From Eubacteriales bacterium (lineage in GTDB: Bacteria > Bacillota > Clostridia > Oscillospirales > Butyricicoccaceae), in assembly GCA_030524205.1 (NCBI GenBank), contig JAUNGZ010000025.1, positions 1 through 32,035 of the forward strand: a stretch of 32,035 bases of DNA, in the 5' to 3' direction. Positions 1 through 9,784 of the stretch are shown in pieces; positions within the stretch are counted from its first letter, which is position 1, and each line of letters starts with the position of its first letter. Position numbers and translations under genes: made by a program. The notes under the pieces were generated by a model. It was not told the DNA's origin. It searched no databases and saw only the letters and a list, made by a program, of their open reading frames with translations.

Positions 1-97
1 GGCCCCGCGCGGGCAGCGCGGCGTTCCCCGCCGCCCGCAGGCGGCGAAATCCCCGTCCCGCGCCGTGCGCGGAAAACCCCCGCCCGCAGGCAAACCC

Positions 98-2083
<1,986 letters not shown>

Positions 2084-2344
2084 TTAAACCGCATAGCCCT
2101 TTTCCGCACGCCGCTGCATGGCCTGCGTGGATACACCGGTCAGGTAAAGCGTCTCGCCGAGCGCGTCCTCGCACAGGACCGCCGCGCGCGGCAGATCGTC
2201 ATACAGCTCGATGATCCGCCCCTCCTCCTGCAGCCGGGTCAGCAGGCCGCGCGTGCGCCTTGACGCGGTCGCCGTGTCCATGTCGAACACGCTCACGACG
2301 TTTTGCAGCGGCACGATATAATCCTGTCCCAAATGCAGATACAT
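2084..2344 (-). CDS. remB: RemB-like DUF370 protein (YaaB)
   Basis: An 86-residue protein starting MYLHLGQDYIVPL, the N-terminal signature of the DUF370/RemA-RemB family. In Bacillus subtilis the gene at this place, between recF and gyrB, is yaaB/remB, linked to control of matrix genes; the function here is inferred from family and position. The ATG at 2344 has GAGGAG seven bases upstream, so the longer in-frame N-terminal extension is not used. A promoter lies just upstream (2412-2439), so this gene and gyrB can be transcribed separately from recF. RemA-like proteins form DNA-binding rings, but I see no separate DNA-binding motif that would prove it. Confidence 0.85.
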   Translation of the reverse strand: MYLHLGQDYIVPLQNVVSVFDMDTATASRRTRGLLTRLQEEGRIIELYDDLPRAAVLCEDALGETLYLTGVSTQAMQRRAEKGYAV

Positions 2345-2411
2345 GGGCGCTCTCCTCACAGAAAAGAAGCACCGGACGGGGCCGGCGCGGATATGGGTTT
2401 TCCTAGTTTTT

Positions 2412-2439
2412 ATTATACCACTTTTTTCTGCGTTTGTAA
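2412..2439 (-). promoter_or_regulatory. Promoter of remB-gyrB, overlapping a recF hairpin
   Basis: Read on the minus strand: TTACAA, 16 bases, TATAAT, ending about 68 bases before the remB-like start codon. The same stretch can fold as TTTTCTGC/GCAGAAAA, so end-of-recF and start-of-remB signals overlap. The assignment rests on motif match only. Confidence 0.6.
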
Positions 2440-2458
2440 GCAAAAAAAGCAGAAAAGG

Positions 2459-3559
2459 TCAAATAATTTTACCGTTTTCTATCTCGAAAACCGCGCCCGC
2501 GTGCAATTTTCCGGAAACGCCGTCCTCGCAGCAGGTGATCATGACCTGCCCGGCCGCGATCCGGTTCAAAACGAAGTCCTGCCGGCGGCGGTCCAGCTCG
2601 CTCAGCACGTCGTCGAGCAGCAGCACCGGGTACTCGCCGTCCTCGTCGAAGAACAGCTCGCGCTCGGCAAGCTTTAGGGACAGCGTGCACGTCCGCACCT
2701 GCCCCTGCGAGCCGTAGGCGGCCGCGCTGCGGCCGTTTAAGTCGAGCAGCAGATCGTCCTTATGCGGGCCGGAAAGGCAGCTTTTCGCCGCGATCTCGGC
2801 GGTTTTGTGCGTCAGGGCGTGATGTATCAGCTCCTGCTCGATCCGCCCCGCGTCCGCCAGCGGGTCGGTGACCGAGGACACGGTTTTATACGCGCCGGAC
2901 AGCGTTTCATGCGGCGCGATCTCGGCATAGATGCCGCCCGCAGCGGCCAGCAGCTTTTTGCAGTAGTACGCGCGGTAGCGAACGAGCTGCGCGCCGAAGC
3001 GCGCCATGCGGAGTGAAAAATCCTCCCACATTGAAAGCAGGGAGGGCTTTTCCTCGCTGTCGCGCAGGATGCGCGTTTTATGCTCGTACAGGCGGTTGTA
3101 TTCCTCCAGACAGCGCGCGTAATACGGCCGCAGCTGGCACAGCGCGGTATCCAGAAAGCGCCGCCGCGCGGACGCCCCCTGCCGCACAAGCGTCAGGTCG
3201 CCCGGGCAAAATAAAACAGTTTTTAAAAGTCCCTGCACATCGCTCTGCCGCTTCTGCCGCACACCGTTTTTGTAGATTTCCATGGATTTTGTGCGCGAAA
3301 GCCGCAATTCCAGCTCGATCTCGCGCGACTGCGCCTCAAATTCGGCGCTGATAAACGCATGATCCGCGTCGAAGCGCAGGCCCTCTTTTTTCTGCGCCGT
3401 GCGAAACAAACGCATGGTCGAGCAGGCCGCGACCGCTTCGAGCAAATTGGTTTTGCCCTGCCCGTTGTTGCCGCAGATCAGGTTGACCGCCGGATCGAAC
3501 GCAAACTTCTGTTCTTCATAATTGCGGAAATTTTGCAGGGTAAGCGTATTTATGTGCAT
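2459..3559 (-). CDS. recF: DNA replication and repair protein RecF
   Basis: SMC-like ATPase that helps load RecA at gaps in replicating DNA as part of RecFOR. The 366-residue protein opens with the family hallmark LTLQNFRNY. It has Walker A GNNGQGKTN at about residues 30-38, the ABC-type signature in YGSQGQVR near residue 280, and Walker B LLLDDVLSELD near residue 315. The ATG at 3559 is preceded by CAGGAGA at good spacing. It lies 14 bases after the S4-domain gene in the leftward dnaA-dnaN-yaaA-recF cluster. Length is normal for RecF and nothing looks broken. Confidence 0.97.
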   Translation of the reverse strand: MHINTLTLQNFRNYEEQKFAFDPAVNLICGNNGQGKTNLLEAVAACSTMRLFRTAQKKEGLRFDADHAFISAEFEAQSREIELELRLSRTKSMEIYKNGVRQKRQSDVQGLLKTVLFCPGDLTLVRQGASARRRFLDTALCQLRPYYARCLEEYNRLYEHKTRILRDSEEKPSLLSMWEDFSLRMARFGAQLVRYRAYYCKKLLAAAGGIYAEIAPHETLSGAYKTVSSVTDPLADAGRIEQELIHHALTHKTAEIAAKSCLSGPHKDDLLLDLNGRSAAAYGSQGQVRTCTLSLKLAERELFFDEDGEYPVLLLDDVLSELDRRRQDFVLNRIAAGQVMITCCEDGVSGKLHAGAVFEIENGKII

Positions 3560-3573
3560 GATTTCTCCTGTTT

Positions 3574-3783
3574 TTATGCCGAAACCGTAACCGTCTGCCC
3601 GCCGAGCGAGACCGTGTCGCCCGGCCGCAGCTTTTTGCCGCGCATCAGGCAGGGCGCGCCGTTTACCAGCACCTCGCCCTCGGCGATACGGATTTTGGCT
3701 TCTCCGCCGGAAGATACGAGATTGGCGAATTTTAAAAGCGCGTCGAGCTTGATAAACTCCCCTTCAATACGGATCTCAGTCAT
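3574..3783 (-). CDS. yaaA: S4-domain RNA-binding protein YaaA
   Basis: A 69-residue protein made almost wholly of one S4 RNA-binding fold: KLDALLKFANLVSSGGEAK, then EGEVLVNGAPCLMRGKKLRPGD. This is the YaaA/RlbA family found between dnaN and recF in most Firmicutes, with a proposed but not firmly established ribosome-related role. Its start overlaps the end of dnaN by eight bases, implying translational coupling. Family assignment is strong from motif, size and position. The precise function cannot be read from the sequence. Confidence 0.92.
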   Translation of the reverse strand: MTEIRIEGEFIKLDALLKFANLVSSGGEAKIRIAEGEVLVNGAPCLMRGKKLRPGDTVSLGGQTVTVSA

Positions 3784-4885
3784 TGGCCTTGAGCCTCACG
3801 GGCAGCACCAGATAGGTATACTTATCCCCTTCGAGCGGCGAAATGACGACCGGATTGAGCGGCCCTTTGAGCTTTAAGCGGACGGTGTCGTCGCCCGCGG
3901 CGCGCAGCGCGTCGAGCATGTAGCGGTTGTTAAAGCCGATTTCCAGCTCGTCGATCGTGCCGTCGAAGGCGCACTCGTCGTAGCTCTTGCCGACGGCCGT
4001 GATGCACGACATCTGGACATAGGAGCCGTCAAAATGGAAGCGCACGGGATTTTTGAGCTTTTCGGACACGATCAGCGACACGCGCTCGATGCAGGTGATC
4101 AGCTCGTGCCGGTCGGCCTTGACCTCGTGCTCGAACTCTGCGGGGATGGCCGCGCGGTAGTTGAGGAACTCGCCGTCGATCAGCCGGGTGATCAGCGTGG
4201 TGCGGCCGATGCGGAACAGAATGTTCTTTTTGTCGGGGAAAATCTCAACGTCGCCGTCCTCCTCGGTCAAAATGCGCTCGATTTCGCGCAGCGAAGAACC
4301 GGGCACGACGAATTTCATATCCCCGGGAATACCCTCCACTGTTTCGCGCCGCACGGACAGGCGGTAGCCGTCCACCGCGACGACGTGCAGCTCCTTCCCT
4401 TCCAGCTCGAACAGGCAGCCGGTATGGATGGGCTTGGATTCATTGTCGGAAACCGAGAAAATGGTCTGCGCGATCATGCTTTTGAGCATGGCCTGCGGCA
4501 GCGAAAAGCCGGTGTCGCTGGAAACCTCGGCCAGCGCGGGGTATTCGTCCGCCTCGGTGGCGATCAGGTTGAACACCGCCCGGCCGCACTTGATGGTGGT
4601 CAGCAGCTTGTCGTCCGTCTCCAGATAGACGGAATCCTGCGGCAGCTTGCGGACGATATCGTAAAACAAACGGGAATTGAGCACGATGCTGCCCGGCTCG
4701 ACCACGTCGACCTCGGCGGTCGAGCGGATGCCCATGGACAGATCATAGCCGGTCAGCGTCAGCGTGTCCGCGTCGGCGGTGACCAGCAGGCCTTCGAGCA
4801 GCGGCATGGCGCTTTTGCCGGTGACCGCGCGGGACGCGGTGCCGATCAGGCCGAGCAGCGTTTCTTTTTCACAGGAGAATTTCAT
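3776..4885 (-). CDS. dnaN: DNA polymerase III beta subunit (sliding clamp)
   Basis: The ring-shaped processivity clamp for the replicative polymerase, 369 residues starting MKFSCEKETLLGLIG. Three clamp folds are expected across this length. The stretch VVPGSSLREIERIL in the middle and the end VISPLEGDKYTYLVLPVRLK (the C-terminal clamp signature near the MPMR/LPVR motif) support it. I chose the ATG at 4885 because AGAGGA lies about eight bases upstream and the clamp N-terminus fits. The longer open frame extends through the origin region and is not coding. It lies downstream of dnaA and oriC and overlaps yaaA at its 3' end. Confidence 0.97.
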   Translation of the reverse strand: MKFSCEKETLLGLIGTASRAVTGKSAMPLLEGLLVTADADTLTLTGYDLSMGIRSTAEVDVVEPGSIVLNSRLFYDIVRKLPQDSVYLETDDKLLTTIKCGRAVFNLIATEADEYPALAEVSSDTGFSLPQAMLKSMIAQTIFSVSDNESKPIHTGCLFELEGKELHVVAVDGYRLSVRRETVEGIPGDMKFVVPGSSLREIERILTEEDGDVEIFPDKKNILFRIGRTTLITRLIDGEFLNYRAAIPAEFEHEVKADRHELITCIERVSLIVSEKLKNPVRFHFDGSYVQMSCITAVGKSYDECAFDGTIDELEIGFNNRYMLDALRAAGDDTVRLKLKGPLNPVVISPLEGDKYTYLVLPVRLKAND

Positions 4886-5134
4886 CGGTCGTTCCTCTTT
4901 CTGTATTTTTTCTCTAAAAAAAATAGAATAGGTTTTTATCGTAGTAGTAGAGGCTGGGGAAATTGGGGAAAAGCGGTGTACGGCGAGAGATACTGCGGGA
5001 AATGTCGTACACAGAGAGTTGTGGACGAGTTTTGCGCCGTCCACAGCGGCTGTGGGTAGGTTTTTTATCCACAGGGCTTTACCTGTGTAATCCACAGAGG
5101 GTTGTGGATGGATTTAAAGCGAGAAGCGGTCCGT
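4886..5134. other. oriC: Probable oriC: DnaA boxes, GC cluster, TAG repeat and AT-rich unwinding region
   Basis: The dnaA-dnaN gap. DnaA boxes: perfect TTATCCACA at 5065-5073; TAATCCACA at 5088-5096; CCGTCCACA at 5037-5045; on the other strand TGTGGATGG 5103-5111, TGTGGGTAG 5051-5059 and TGTGGACGA 5020-5028. Toward dnaN come a G-rich segment (4951-4967), TAGTAGTAG at 4942-4950, and an AT-rich run (about 4907-4940). Read in the dnaA direction this gives boxes, GC cluster, CTACTACTA and AT-rich DNA, matching the DnaA-trio layout established for B. subtilis. The nearest good box is about 70 bases from the trio, farther than in B. subtilis. Origin function is inferred. Confidence 0.88.
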
Positions 5135-6415
5135 TTATTCGCCGCGGATGTTGTTGTGCAGCTTTTTGATCACGTCCTCGGCCTCGCGGGAGGAGCGCCG
5201 TTCCTCCTCGATCTTATTGCAGGCGTGCATGACGGTGGTGTGGTCGCGCTTGAAGATCTTCGCGATGTCGGGGAAGGAATACTCGAGCTCCTGCCTTATC
5301 ATGTACATGGCCATCTGGCGGGGATAGGCGACGTCCTTCGAGCGGTTCTGCGAGATCATCTGCTCGACCGGGATGTAGAAGTAGTTGGCGACCGCTTCCA
5401 TGATGCGCTCGGGCGTCGGGTTGAGGCCGGGGTTTTCGATGCGCAGCGCGTCGATCGCGTTTTCCGCCAGCTCCACGTCGATCCTTTCGCCGATCAGCTC
5501 GTGCATGGCCTTGATCTTTTTGACCGCGCCCTCAAGCTGGCGGATGTTGGCCTGAATATTTTCCGCGATGTAGGTGGAAACTTCGTCGGGCAGGTCGATG
5601 CCCATTTTAACCGCCTTATCCCGGATGATCGCGATGCGCGTTTCAAAGTCGGGCGGCTGGATATCGGCCAGCAGGCCCCATTCAAAGCGGGTCTTCATGC
5701 GGTCCTCGAGCGTGTTGATTTCCTTGGGCGGCCGGTCGGAGGTCAAGACGATCTGCCGGTGCGCCTCGTACAAGGCGTTGAAGGTATGGAAGAATTCCTC
5801 CTGCGTGCGCTCCTTGCCGGCGATGAACTGCACGTCGTCGAGCAGCAGCAGGTCGACCATGCGGTATTTGTTGCGGAAGGCCTGCACGTTGCCGTCCTGG
5901 ATGGCGGTGATCAGCTCGTTGGTGAAATCCTCGCCCTTGACGTAAATGATGCGGTATTCCGGATGCGTTTTGCGGATGACGTTGGCGATCGCGTACATCA
6001 AGTGGGTTTTGCCGAGGCCGGAGTTGCCGTAGATGAAAAGCGGGTTATTCTCCGCCGCGGGGCGCTGCGAGACGGCGACCGCCGCCGCGTGCGCGAATTT
6101 GTTTGCCGAGCCGACGATAAACCGCTCGAACGTATAATCGTCATACGGGGAGGAACTGGCGGTGGGCGCGGTGTATTCGCCCGTCACCACGACGACCGCG
6201 ACCGGATCGCCGGTCAGCTCCTGCAGCACGTTTTGCAGCGGGTCAATGAATTTTTGGTCGATAAATTCCTTCTTGAATTGCACCGGTGAATGCAAAATCA
6301 AACGGTTGTCCGCGAAAGAAACAACCGTGACATCGTCGAACCATGCCGAGAGACTCGACGGCGGAAAATCGCGTTCGAGCTGCTCGAGCGCCATTTCCAA
6401 TATATTATTGGCCAT
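5135..6415 (-). CDS. dnaA: Chromosomal replication initiator DnaA
   Basis: AAA+ ATPase that binds DnaA boxes and opens the origin. The 426-residue product has an N-terminal oligomerisation domain (about 1-75), a very short linker (about 78-92), Walker A GNSGLGKT at 130-137, Walker B LLLLDDVQF at about 189-197, and the C-terminal DNA-binding domain with the DnaA signature DHTTVMHACNKI at 391-402. AGGAGG lies seven bases before the ATG at 6415. It is a little shorter than the B. subtilis protein, and the short linker accounts for the difference. Its promoter (6448-6476) contains a perfect DnaA box, suggesting autorepression. Confidence 0.98.
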   Translation of the reverse strand: MANNILEMALEQLERDFPPSSLSAWFDDVTVVSFADNRLILHSPVQFKKEFIDQKFIDPLQNVLQELTGDPVAVVVVTGEYTAPTASSSPYDDYTFERFIVGSANKFAHAAAVAVSQRPAAENNPLFIYGNSGLGKTHLMYAIANVIRKTHPEYRIIYVKGEDFTNELITAIQDGNVQAFRNKYRMVDLLLLDDVQFIAGKERTQEEFFHTFNALYEAHRQIVLTSDRPPKEINTLEDRMKTRFEWGLLADIQPPDFETRIAIIRDKAVKMGIDLPDEVSTYIAENIQANIRQLEGAVKKIKAMHELIGERIDVELAENAIDALRIENPGLNPTPERIMEAVANYFYIPVEQMISQNRSKDVAYPRQMAMYMIRQELEYSFPDIAKIFKRDHTTVMHACNKIEEERRSSREAEDVIKKLHNNIRGE

Positions 6416-6447
6416 GGGGTGCCTCCTGTCCAGATTGATACAGTATC

Positions 6448-6476
6448 ATAATACCATAAGTTATCCACAGATTCAA
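6448..6476 (-). promoter_or_regulatory. dnaA promoter with embedded DnaA box
   Basis: On the minus strand: TTGAAT (6471-6476), a 17-base spacer, and TATTAT (6448-6453). A perfect DnaA box, TTATCCACA on the plus strand at 6461-6469, fills the spacer, so DnaA binding would block RNA polymerase. This arrangement is classic for dnaA autoregulation; binding here is inferred. Confidence 0.8.
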
Positions 6477-6576
6477 CGCAAATTGTTGACAAAGCGGGCG
6501 TTTGGCGGCTGTCACGCCCCAAGTTGTAGGGCTATTTTTGAACCCATCCCCAAGATGTTGAAAACGCAAAAAAACC

Positions 6577-6605
6577 TTGACATTCTGCCCTTTTTATAAG
6601 ATAAT
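6577..6605 (+). promoter_or_regulatory. rpmH promoter
   Basis: TTGACA (6577-6582), a 17-base spacer and GATAAT (6600-6605), about 110 bases before the rpmH start codon. It diverges from the dnaA promoter. The rest of the 6416-6715 gap holds no gene. Confidence 0.75.
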
Positions 6606-6715
6606 ATTTATTGTCTCATATTCTGCGGACAGGCAGCGGCATGTGCCCGCGTAACCGCCGGACCTATGCCGGTGCCCATCCGTAACTTATCAAAAAACAG
6701 GGAGGTGCACGAAAG

Positions 6716-6850
6716 ATGAAGAGAACTTACCAGCCTAAGAAGCGTCAGCGTTCCAAGGAGCACGGCTTCCGCAAGCGTATGCGTACGTCGAACGGCCGCA
6801 AGGTATTGGCCCGCCGCCGCGCGAAGGGCCGCGCGAAGCTGTCCGCGTAA
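6716..6850 (+). CDS. rpmH: 50S ribosomal protein L34
   Basis: A 44-residue, very basic ribosomal protein of the large subunit. The sequence [18 protein letters not shown] followed by [19 protein letters not shown] is the invariant L34 pattern. GGAGG lies ten bases before the ATG. It is the first gene of the rightward cluster and is followed by an intrinsic terminator at 6963-6987, so much of its transcription probably ends before rnpA, as expected where L34 is needed in greater amount than RNase P protein. Confidence 0.98.
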   Translation: MKRTYQPKKRQRSKEHGFRKRMRTSNGRKVLARRRAKGRAKLSA

Positions 6851-6962
6851 TTGTTGGAAGAAGCGGCGTGTTTTGCGGAAGGGCTTTTGTTTCGGCAAAG
6901 CCCGGCGGGAAAATACAGATTATTTTTTGGGCAATACGCGCCGCGGCGCGAAAGAGCTACAG

Positions 6963-6987
6963 CGAGCCGCTTTTGCGGCTCGTTTTT
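6963..6987 (+). terminator. Intrinsic terminator between rpmH and rnpA
   Basis: An 8-bp perfect stem CGAGCCGC/GCGGCTCG with a TTTT loop, followed by five T residues. It lies in the 286-base rpmH-rnpA gap and probably acts as a partial terminator. I see no clear promoter or gene in the rest of this gap. Confidence 0.8.
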
Positions 6988-7136
6988 CCGTTATTGCAGA
7001 ATATTCGGAAAACCGGCGAAAAAGATTTGGGCTGTGCGGCCGGTCAAGCAATCGCACAGTCGGCTTTGCAGGGTTACTTAGATGCAAAGAGAGTTCGTTT
7101 TTTCAGGGCATCGGAAAAACGAGGGGTTTCATAAAA

Positions 7137-7481
7137 ATGAAAAATACCGTATCCCTAAAGGAGAATCACGAGTTCCGCCGGTTATACCATCGCGGCGTTT
7201 CTTCGGCAAACCGGCATTTGGTGCTGTACTGCCGCAGAAATAAGCTGGGCAAAAACCGGCTGGGGCTTACCGTCAGCGCCAAGCTCGGGTGCGCGGTGCA
7301 GCGAAACCGCGTCAAGCGCCTGTTTCGCGAGGCGTACCGTCTGCACGAGCAGGAATTTGCGCTGGGCGTCGATCTGGTGCTTGTCGCGCGCGGGCGCGCG
7401 GTGGGCGCAACCTATCTGGAAATTGAAAAATCGCTGCTGCGGGCCTTATCGGAAAACAAGCTCGCGGCGGCTGAGAGTTGA
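7137..7481 (+). CDS. rnpA: Ribonuclease P protein component
   Basis: Basic protein subunit of RNase P, which assists the catalytic RNA in trimming tRNA 5' leaders. The 114-residue product starts [20 protein letters not shown] and carries the family RNR-type motif in [18 protein letters not shown], plus VLVARGRA further on. I chose the ATG at 7137 (GAGGGG upstream) because the longer in-frame extension reads through the terminator. Its stop codon overlaps the TTG start of yidD, the usual rnpA-yidD coupling. Confidence 0.95.
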   Translation: MKNTVSLKENHEFRRLYHRGVSSANRHLVLYCRRNKLGKNRLGLTVSAKLGCAVQRNRVKRLFREAYRLHEQEFALGVDLVLVARGRAVGATYLEIEKSLLRALSENKLAAAES

Positions 7482-7690
7482 AGCGGGCCTTGCTGGCGGC
7501 CATCCGGTTTTACCGCCGGCATATTTCCCCGGCAAAGCCGCCCTGCTGCCGCTATATCCCGACCTGCTCGCAGTATGCGATCGAGGCGATCGAGAAATAC
7601 GGCGCGCTTAAGGGCGGCTGGCTCGCTTTGAAACGGATCCTGCGGTGCCATCCCTTCAGTAAGAGAGGGCCCTACGATCCGGTACCTTAA
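7478..7690 (+). CDS. yidD: Membrane protein insertion efficiency factor YidD
   Basis: A 70-residue small protein that assists YidC-dependent membrane insertion in E. coli. The diagnostic core [20 protein letters not shown] is present, then [15 protein letters not shown]. The N-terminal amphipathic helix with Arg/Lys fits peripheral membrane attachment. The start is a TTG that shares bases with the rnpA stop codon, which points to translational coupling and low expression. The yidC gene follows after about 120 bases. Confidence 0.93.
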   Translation: MKRALLAAIRFYRRHISPAKPPCCRYIPTCSQYAIEAIEKYGALKGGWLALKRILRCHPFSKRGPYDPVP

Positions 7691-7813
7691 CGGAAAAGAT
7701 GTAAAATACGCGGGAAACAGAAAGCCGCGGGCTTGCCGTTTCCTTCCCGCGCCTGTCCGGCGCGGATTATTTCAAATTCAAGCGGAACACGGTTTCGCTT
7801 GATGGAGGTTTTT

Positions 7814-8785
7814 ATGGGAGAAGCATTCGGACTTATCATCGTCAGGCCGCTCGGCCTGATTTTACTCGCGATTTTTAAAACGGTTCATTCCTACGGCCTT
7901 GCCGTTATCCTGTTCGCCCTGCTGGTCAAGCTGATCTGCATTCCGCTGGCGATCAAGGGTAAAAAGAGCATGCTCGCGATGACCGCGATGAACGCGGAGC
8001 TGCAGTCGCTGCAAAAGAAATACGCCAACAACCGCGTCAAGCTCAACGACGAGATGCAAAAGCTGTATGATAAGCACGGCGTCAACCCGATGTCGGGCTG
8101 TCTGCCGCAGTTCATCCCGCTGCCGATCATGATGGGCCTGTACTACGCGGTGCAGCAGCCGCTCAAGTTCATGATGGGCTTTGCGGACGACAAGATCGCG
8201 GCGCTTGCCAAGCTGGTCGGCGTCGATATCGCGACCGCCGGGTACTACGGCCAGATCACAATCGCGGAAAAGCTCGGCCAGATGACCGACGCGGCCGGCA
8301 ATTTCCCGGCGGCGGTTACAAGCATCACCAACGGCGCGGGCGAGCTGCTGAACATTGATTTCAGCTTCCTCGGCCTGAACCTTGCGCAGACGCCGTCCAT
8401 TTCGCACCCCGGCATTATCTGGATTATCCCGATCCTGTCCGGCGCGACGGCGTTCCTGTCCAGCTTTGTGATGCAGAAGATGCAGGGCACGCAGAACAGC
8501 CCCGCCGCCGGCCAGATGAAGGCGCTGACGTATATGATGCCGCTGATGTCGGTTTACTTCGGCTTTATCCTGCCGGGCGCCATCGGCATTTACTGGATCT
8601 TCAACAACGTGTTCACCTGCCTGCAGGAGGTTGTGCTGACCAAATGGCTGCGCGGCAAGCGCGAGCAGGCCGAAGCGGAAAAGCAGGCGGCCATCGAAGC
8701 GGAAAAAGCGTCTAAGCGCGCCGCCAATCAGGCCGCGCAGCTCCAGCAGTCCCAGGAAGCGAAGAAAAAGAAGGGGGACAAGTAA
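7814..8785 (+). CDS. yidC: Membrane protein insertase YidC/OxaA
   Basis: Inserts proteins into the cytoplasmic membrane, alone or with SecYEG. The 323-residue product has about five hydrophobic segments, beginning at about residues 5-25, a cytoplasmic charged hairpin (LQKKYANNRVKLNDEMQKLY) and the conserved GCLPQFIPLPIMMGLY loop. The last segment is IGIYWIFNNVFTCLQ, and the tail is Lys-rich, ending KKKKGDK, fitting ribosome contact. I chose the ATG at 7814 because GGAGG ends five bases upstream; an ATG at 7802 lies within that site. No lipobox is seen, unlike Bacillus SpoIIIJ. The jag gene follows two bases later, the standard pair. Confidence 0.95.
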   Translation: MGEAFGLIIVRPLGLILLAIFKTVHSYGLAVILFALLVKLICIPLAIKGKKSMLAMTAMNAELQSLQKKYANNRVKLNDEMQKLYDKHGVNPMSGCLPQFIPLPIMMGLYYAVQQPLKFMMGFADDKIAALAKLVGVDIATAGYYGQITIAEKLGQMTDAAGNFPAAVTSITNGAGELLNIDFSFLGLNLAQTPSISHPGIIWIIPILSGATAFLSSFVMQKMQGTQNSPAAGQMKALTYMMPLMSVYFGFILPGAIGIYWIFNNVFTCLQEVVLTKWLRGKREQAEAEKQAAIEAEKASKRAANQAAQLQQSQEAKKKKGDK

Positions 8786-8787
8786 CG

Positions 8788-9762
8788 ATGCAGAAATTTC
8801 TTGAAATGACGGGCGAAAACCGCGACGCGGCGATCGAAGCCGCGCTCAAAGCGCTCGGCCTCGACCGGGACGACGTTTCGGTGGAAGTGCTCGACAACGG
8901 CAAAAAGGGCTTTTTGGGCATCGGCTCCACGCCGGCCCGCGTGCGCGTGACCTACGAAGCGCCCGACGTGCCGGAAACGCCCTCCGTCCCCACCCCTGTG
9001 GAAAAACCCGCGCCGGCGCGCAAGCCGAAGCCCGCGCCGCGGCCCGCGGAGAAGCCGTCCAAGCTGTCCATCACGACGGACGACGACCAGCCCCGTCTGG
9101 TCAAGCCCGCGCCTGCCGGCTTTGTTGCGGAAAAGCAGGAGAACGCCCGTCCGGAGAGCCGTGAACGAGCCGAGCGCCCGCGCCGCGACCGCGGCGAGCG
9201 CCGGGACCGCCGTCCGCGCGAGGAACGCCCGGCGGCTCCCTCCGCGCCCAAGGAGCGCGAGCTGATTCCGGTTTCCCCGGAATGCATGCAGAAGGCCGAG
9301 ACCTTGGCGACGGATTTTGTCAAGGGCCTGCTGGAAAAAATGGGCGTGGAGGCGACGGTCGCCACCATGCCGCAGGTTGAATGCGACCAGCTCCGTCTGG
9401 AGATTTCCGGGCCGGATATGGGTCCGGTGATCGGCCGCCGGGGCGACACGCTCGACGCGATCCAGTATCTCGGCTCGCTCGTGCTCAATAACGCGCTCGA
9501 CGAGCACGTCCGCCTGTCGGTCAATACGGAGAATTACCGCGAAAAGCGCGCCGAGAGCTTGGAGCGTCTGGCACGCAAAATGGCGATGAAGGTGGTCAAA
9601 AGCCACCGTTCGATGACGCTAGAGCCGATGAACCCCTATGAGCGCCGCATTATCCACGCCGCTTTGCAGGAGTTCAACGGCGTAACGACCTATTCGACCG
9701 GCACCGAGCCCGGCCGCCGCGTTGTGATCGCGCCGGATAACGGCTATCGCTCCCGTCGCTGA
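8788..9762 (+). CDS. jag: RNA-binding protein Jag/KhpB
   Basis: Cytoplasmic RNA-binding protein (Jag, also called KhpB or EloR) linked in other Firmicutes to cell elongation and sporulation. The 324 residues show a Jag-N domain at about 1-50 (VEVLDNGKKGFLGIG), a long Pro/Arg-rich disordered linker (about 60-160), a KH domain (about 187-250, GRRGD at 216-220) and an R3H domain at the C-terminus (R286 to H290 spacing in ERRIIH). The gene begins two bases after yidC, so coupling is likely. The linker is basic (RDRGERRDRRPREER), which may itself bind RNA. Confidence 0.95.
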   Translation: MQKFLEMTGENRDAAIEAALKALGLDRDDVSVEVLDNGKKGFLGIGSTPARVRVTYEAPDVPETPSVPTPVEKPAPARKPKPAPRPAEKPSKLSITTDDDQPRLVKPAPAGFVAEKQENARPESRERAERPRRDRGERRDRRPREERPAAPSAPKERELIPVSPECMQKAETLATDFVKGLLEKMGVEATVATMPQVECDQLRLEISGPDMGPVIGRRGDTLDAIQYLGSLVLNNALDEHVRLSVNTENYREKRAESLERLARKMAMKVVKSHRSMTLEPMNPYERRIIHAALQEFNGVTTYSTGTEPGRRVVIAPDNGYRSRR

Positions 9763-9784
9763 CAGCGAATGGGGGAGAAAGTAA

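Noticed and set aside
1-97. GC-rich tail downstream of gyrB as a structured RNA or terminator
   Set aside because: A weak CCGCC/GGCGG hairpin without a T run; too little sequence to support a call.
4315-4330. CCCCGGGAAT in dnaN as a second Noc-binding site
   Set aside because: Matches only about 9 of 14 bases of the Noc-binding sequence, well below the noc upstream site.
4034-5059. 341-codon plus-strand frame opposite dnaN and into the origin
   Set aside because: It runs through the DnaA boxes and AT-rich region and has no family features; dnaN on the other strand is unambiguous.
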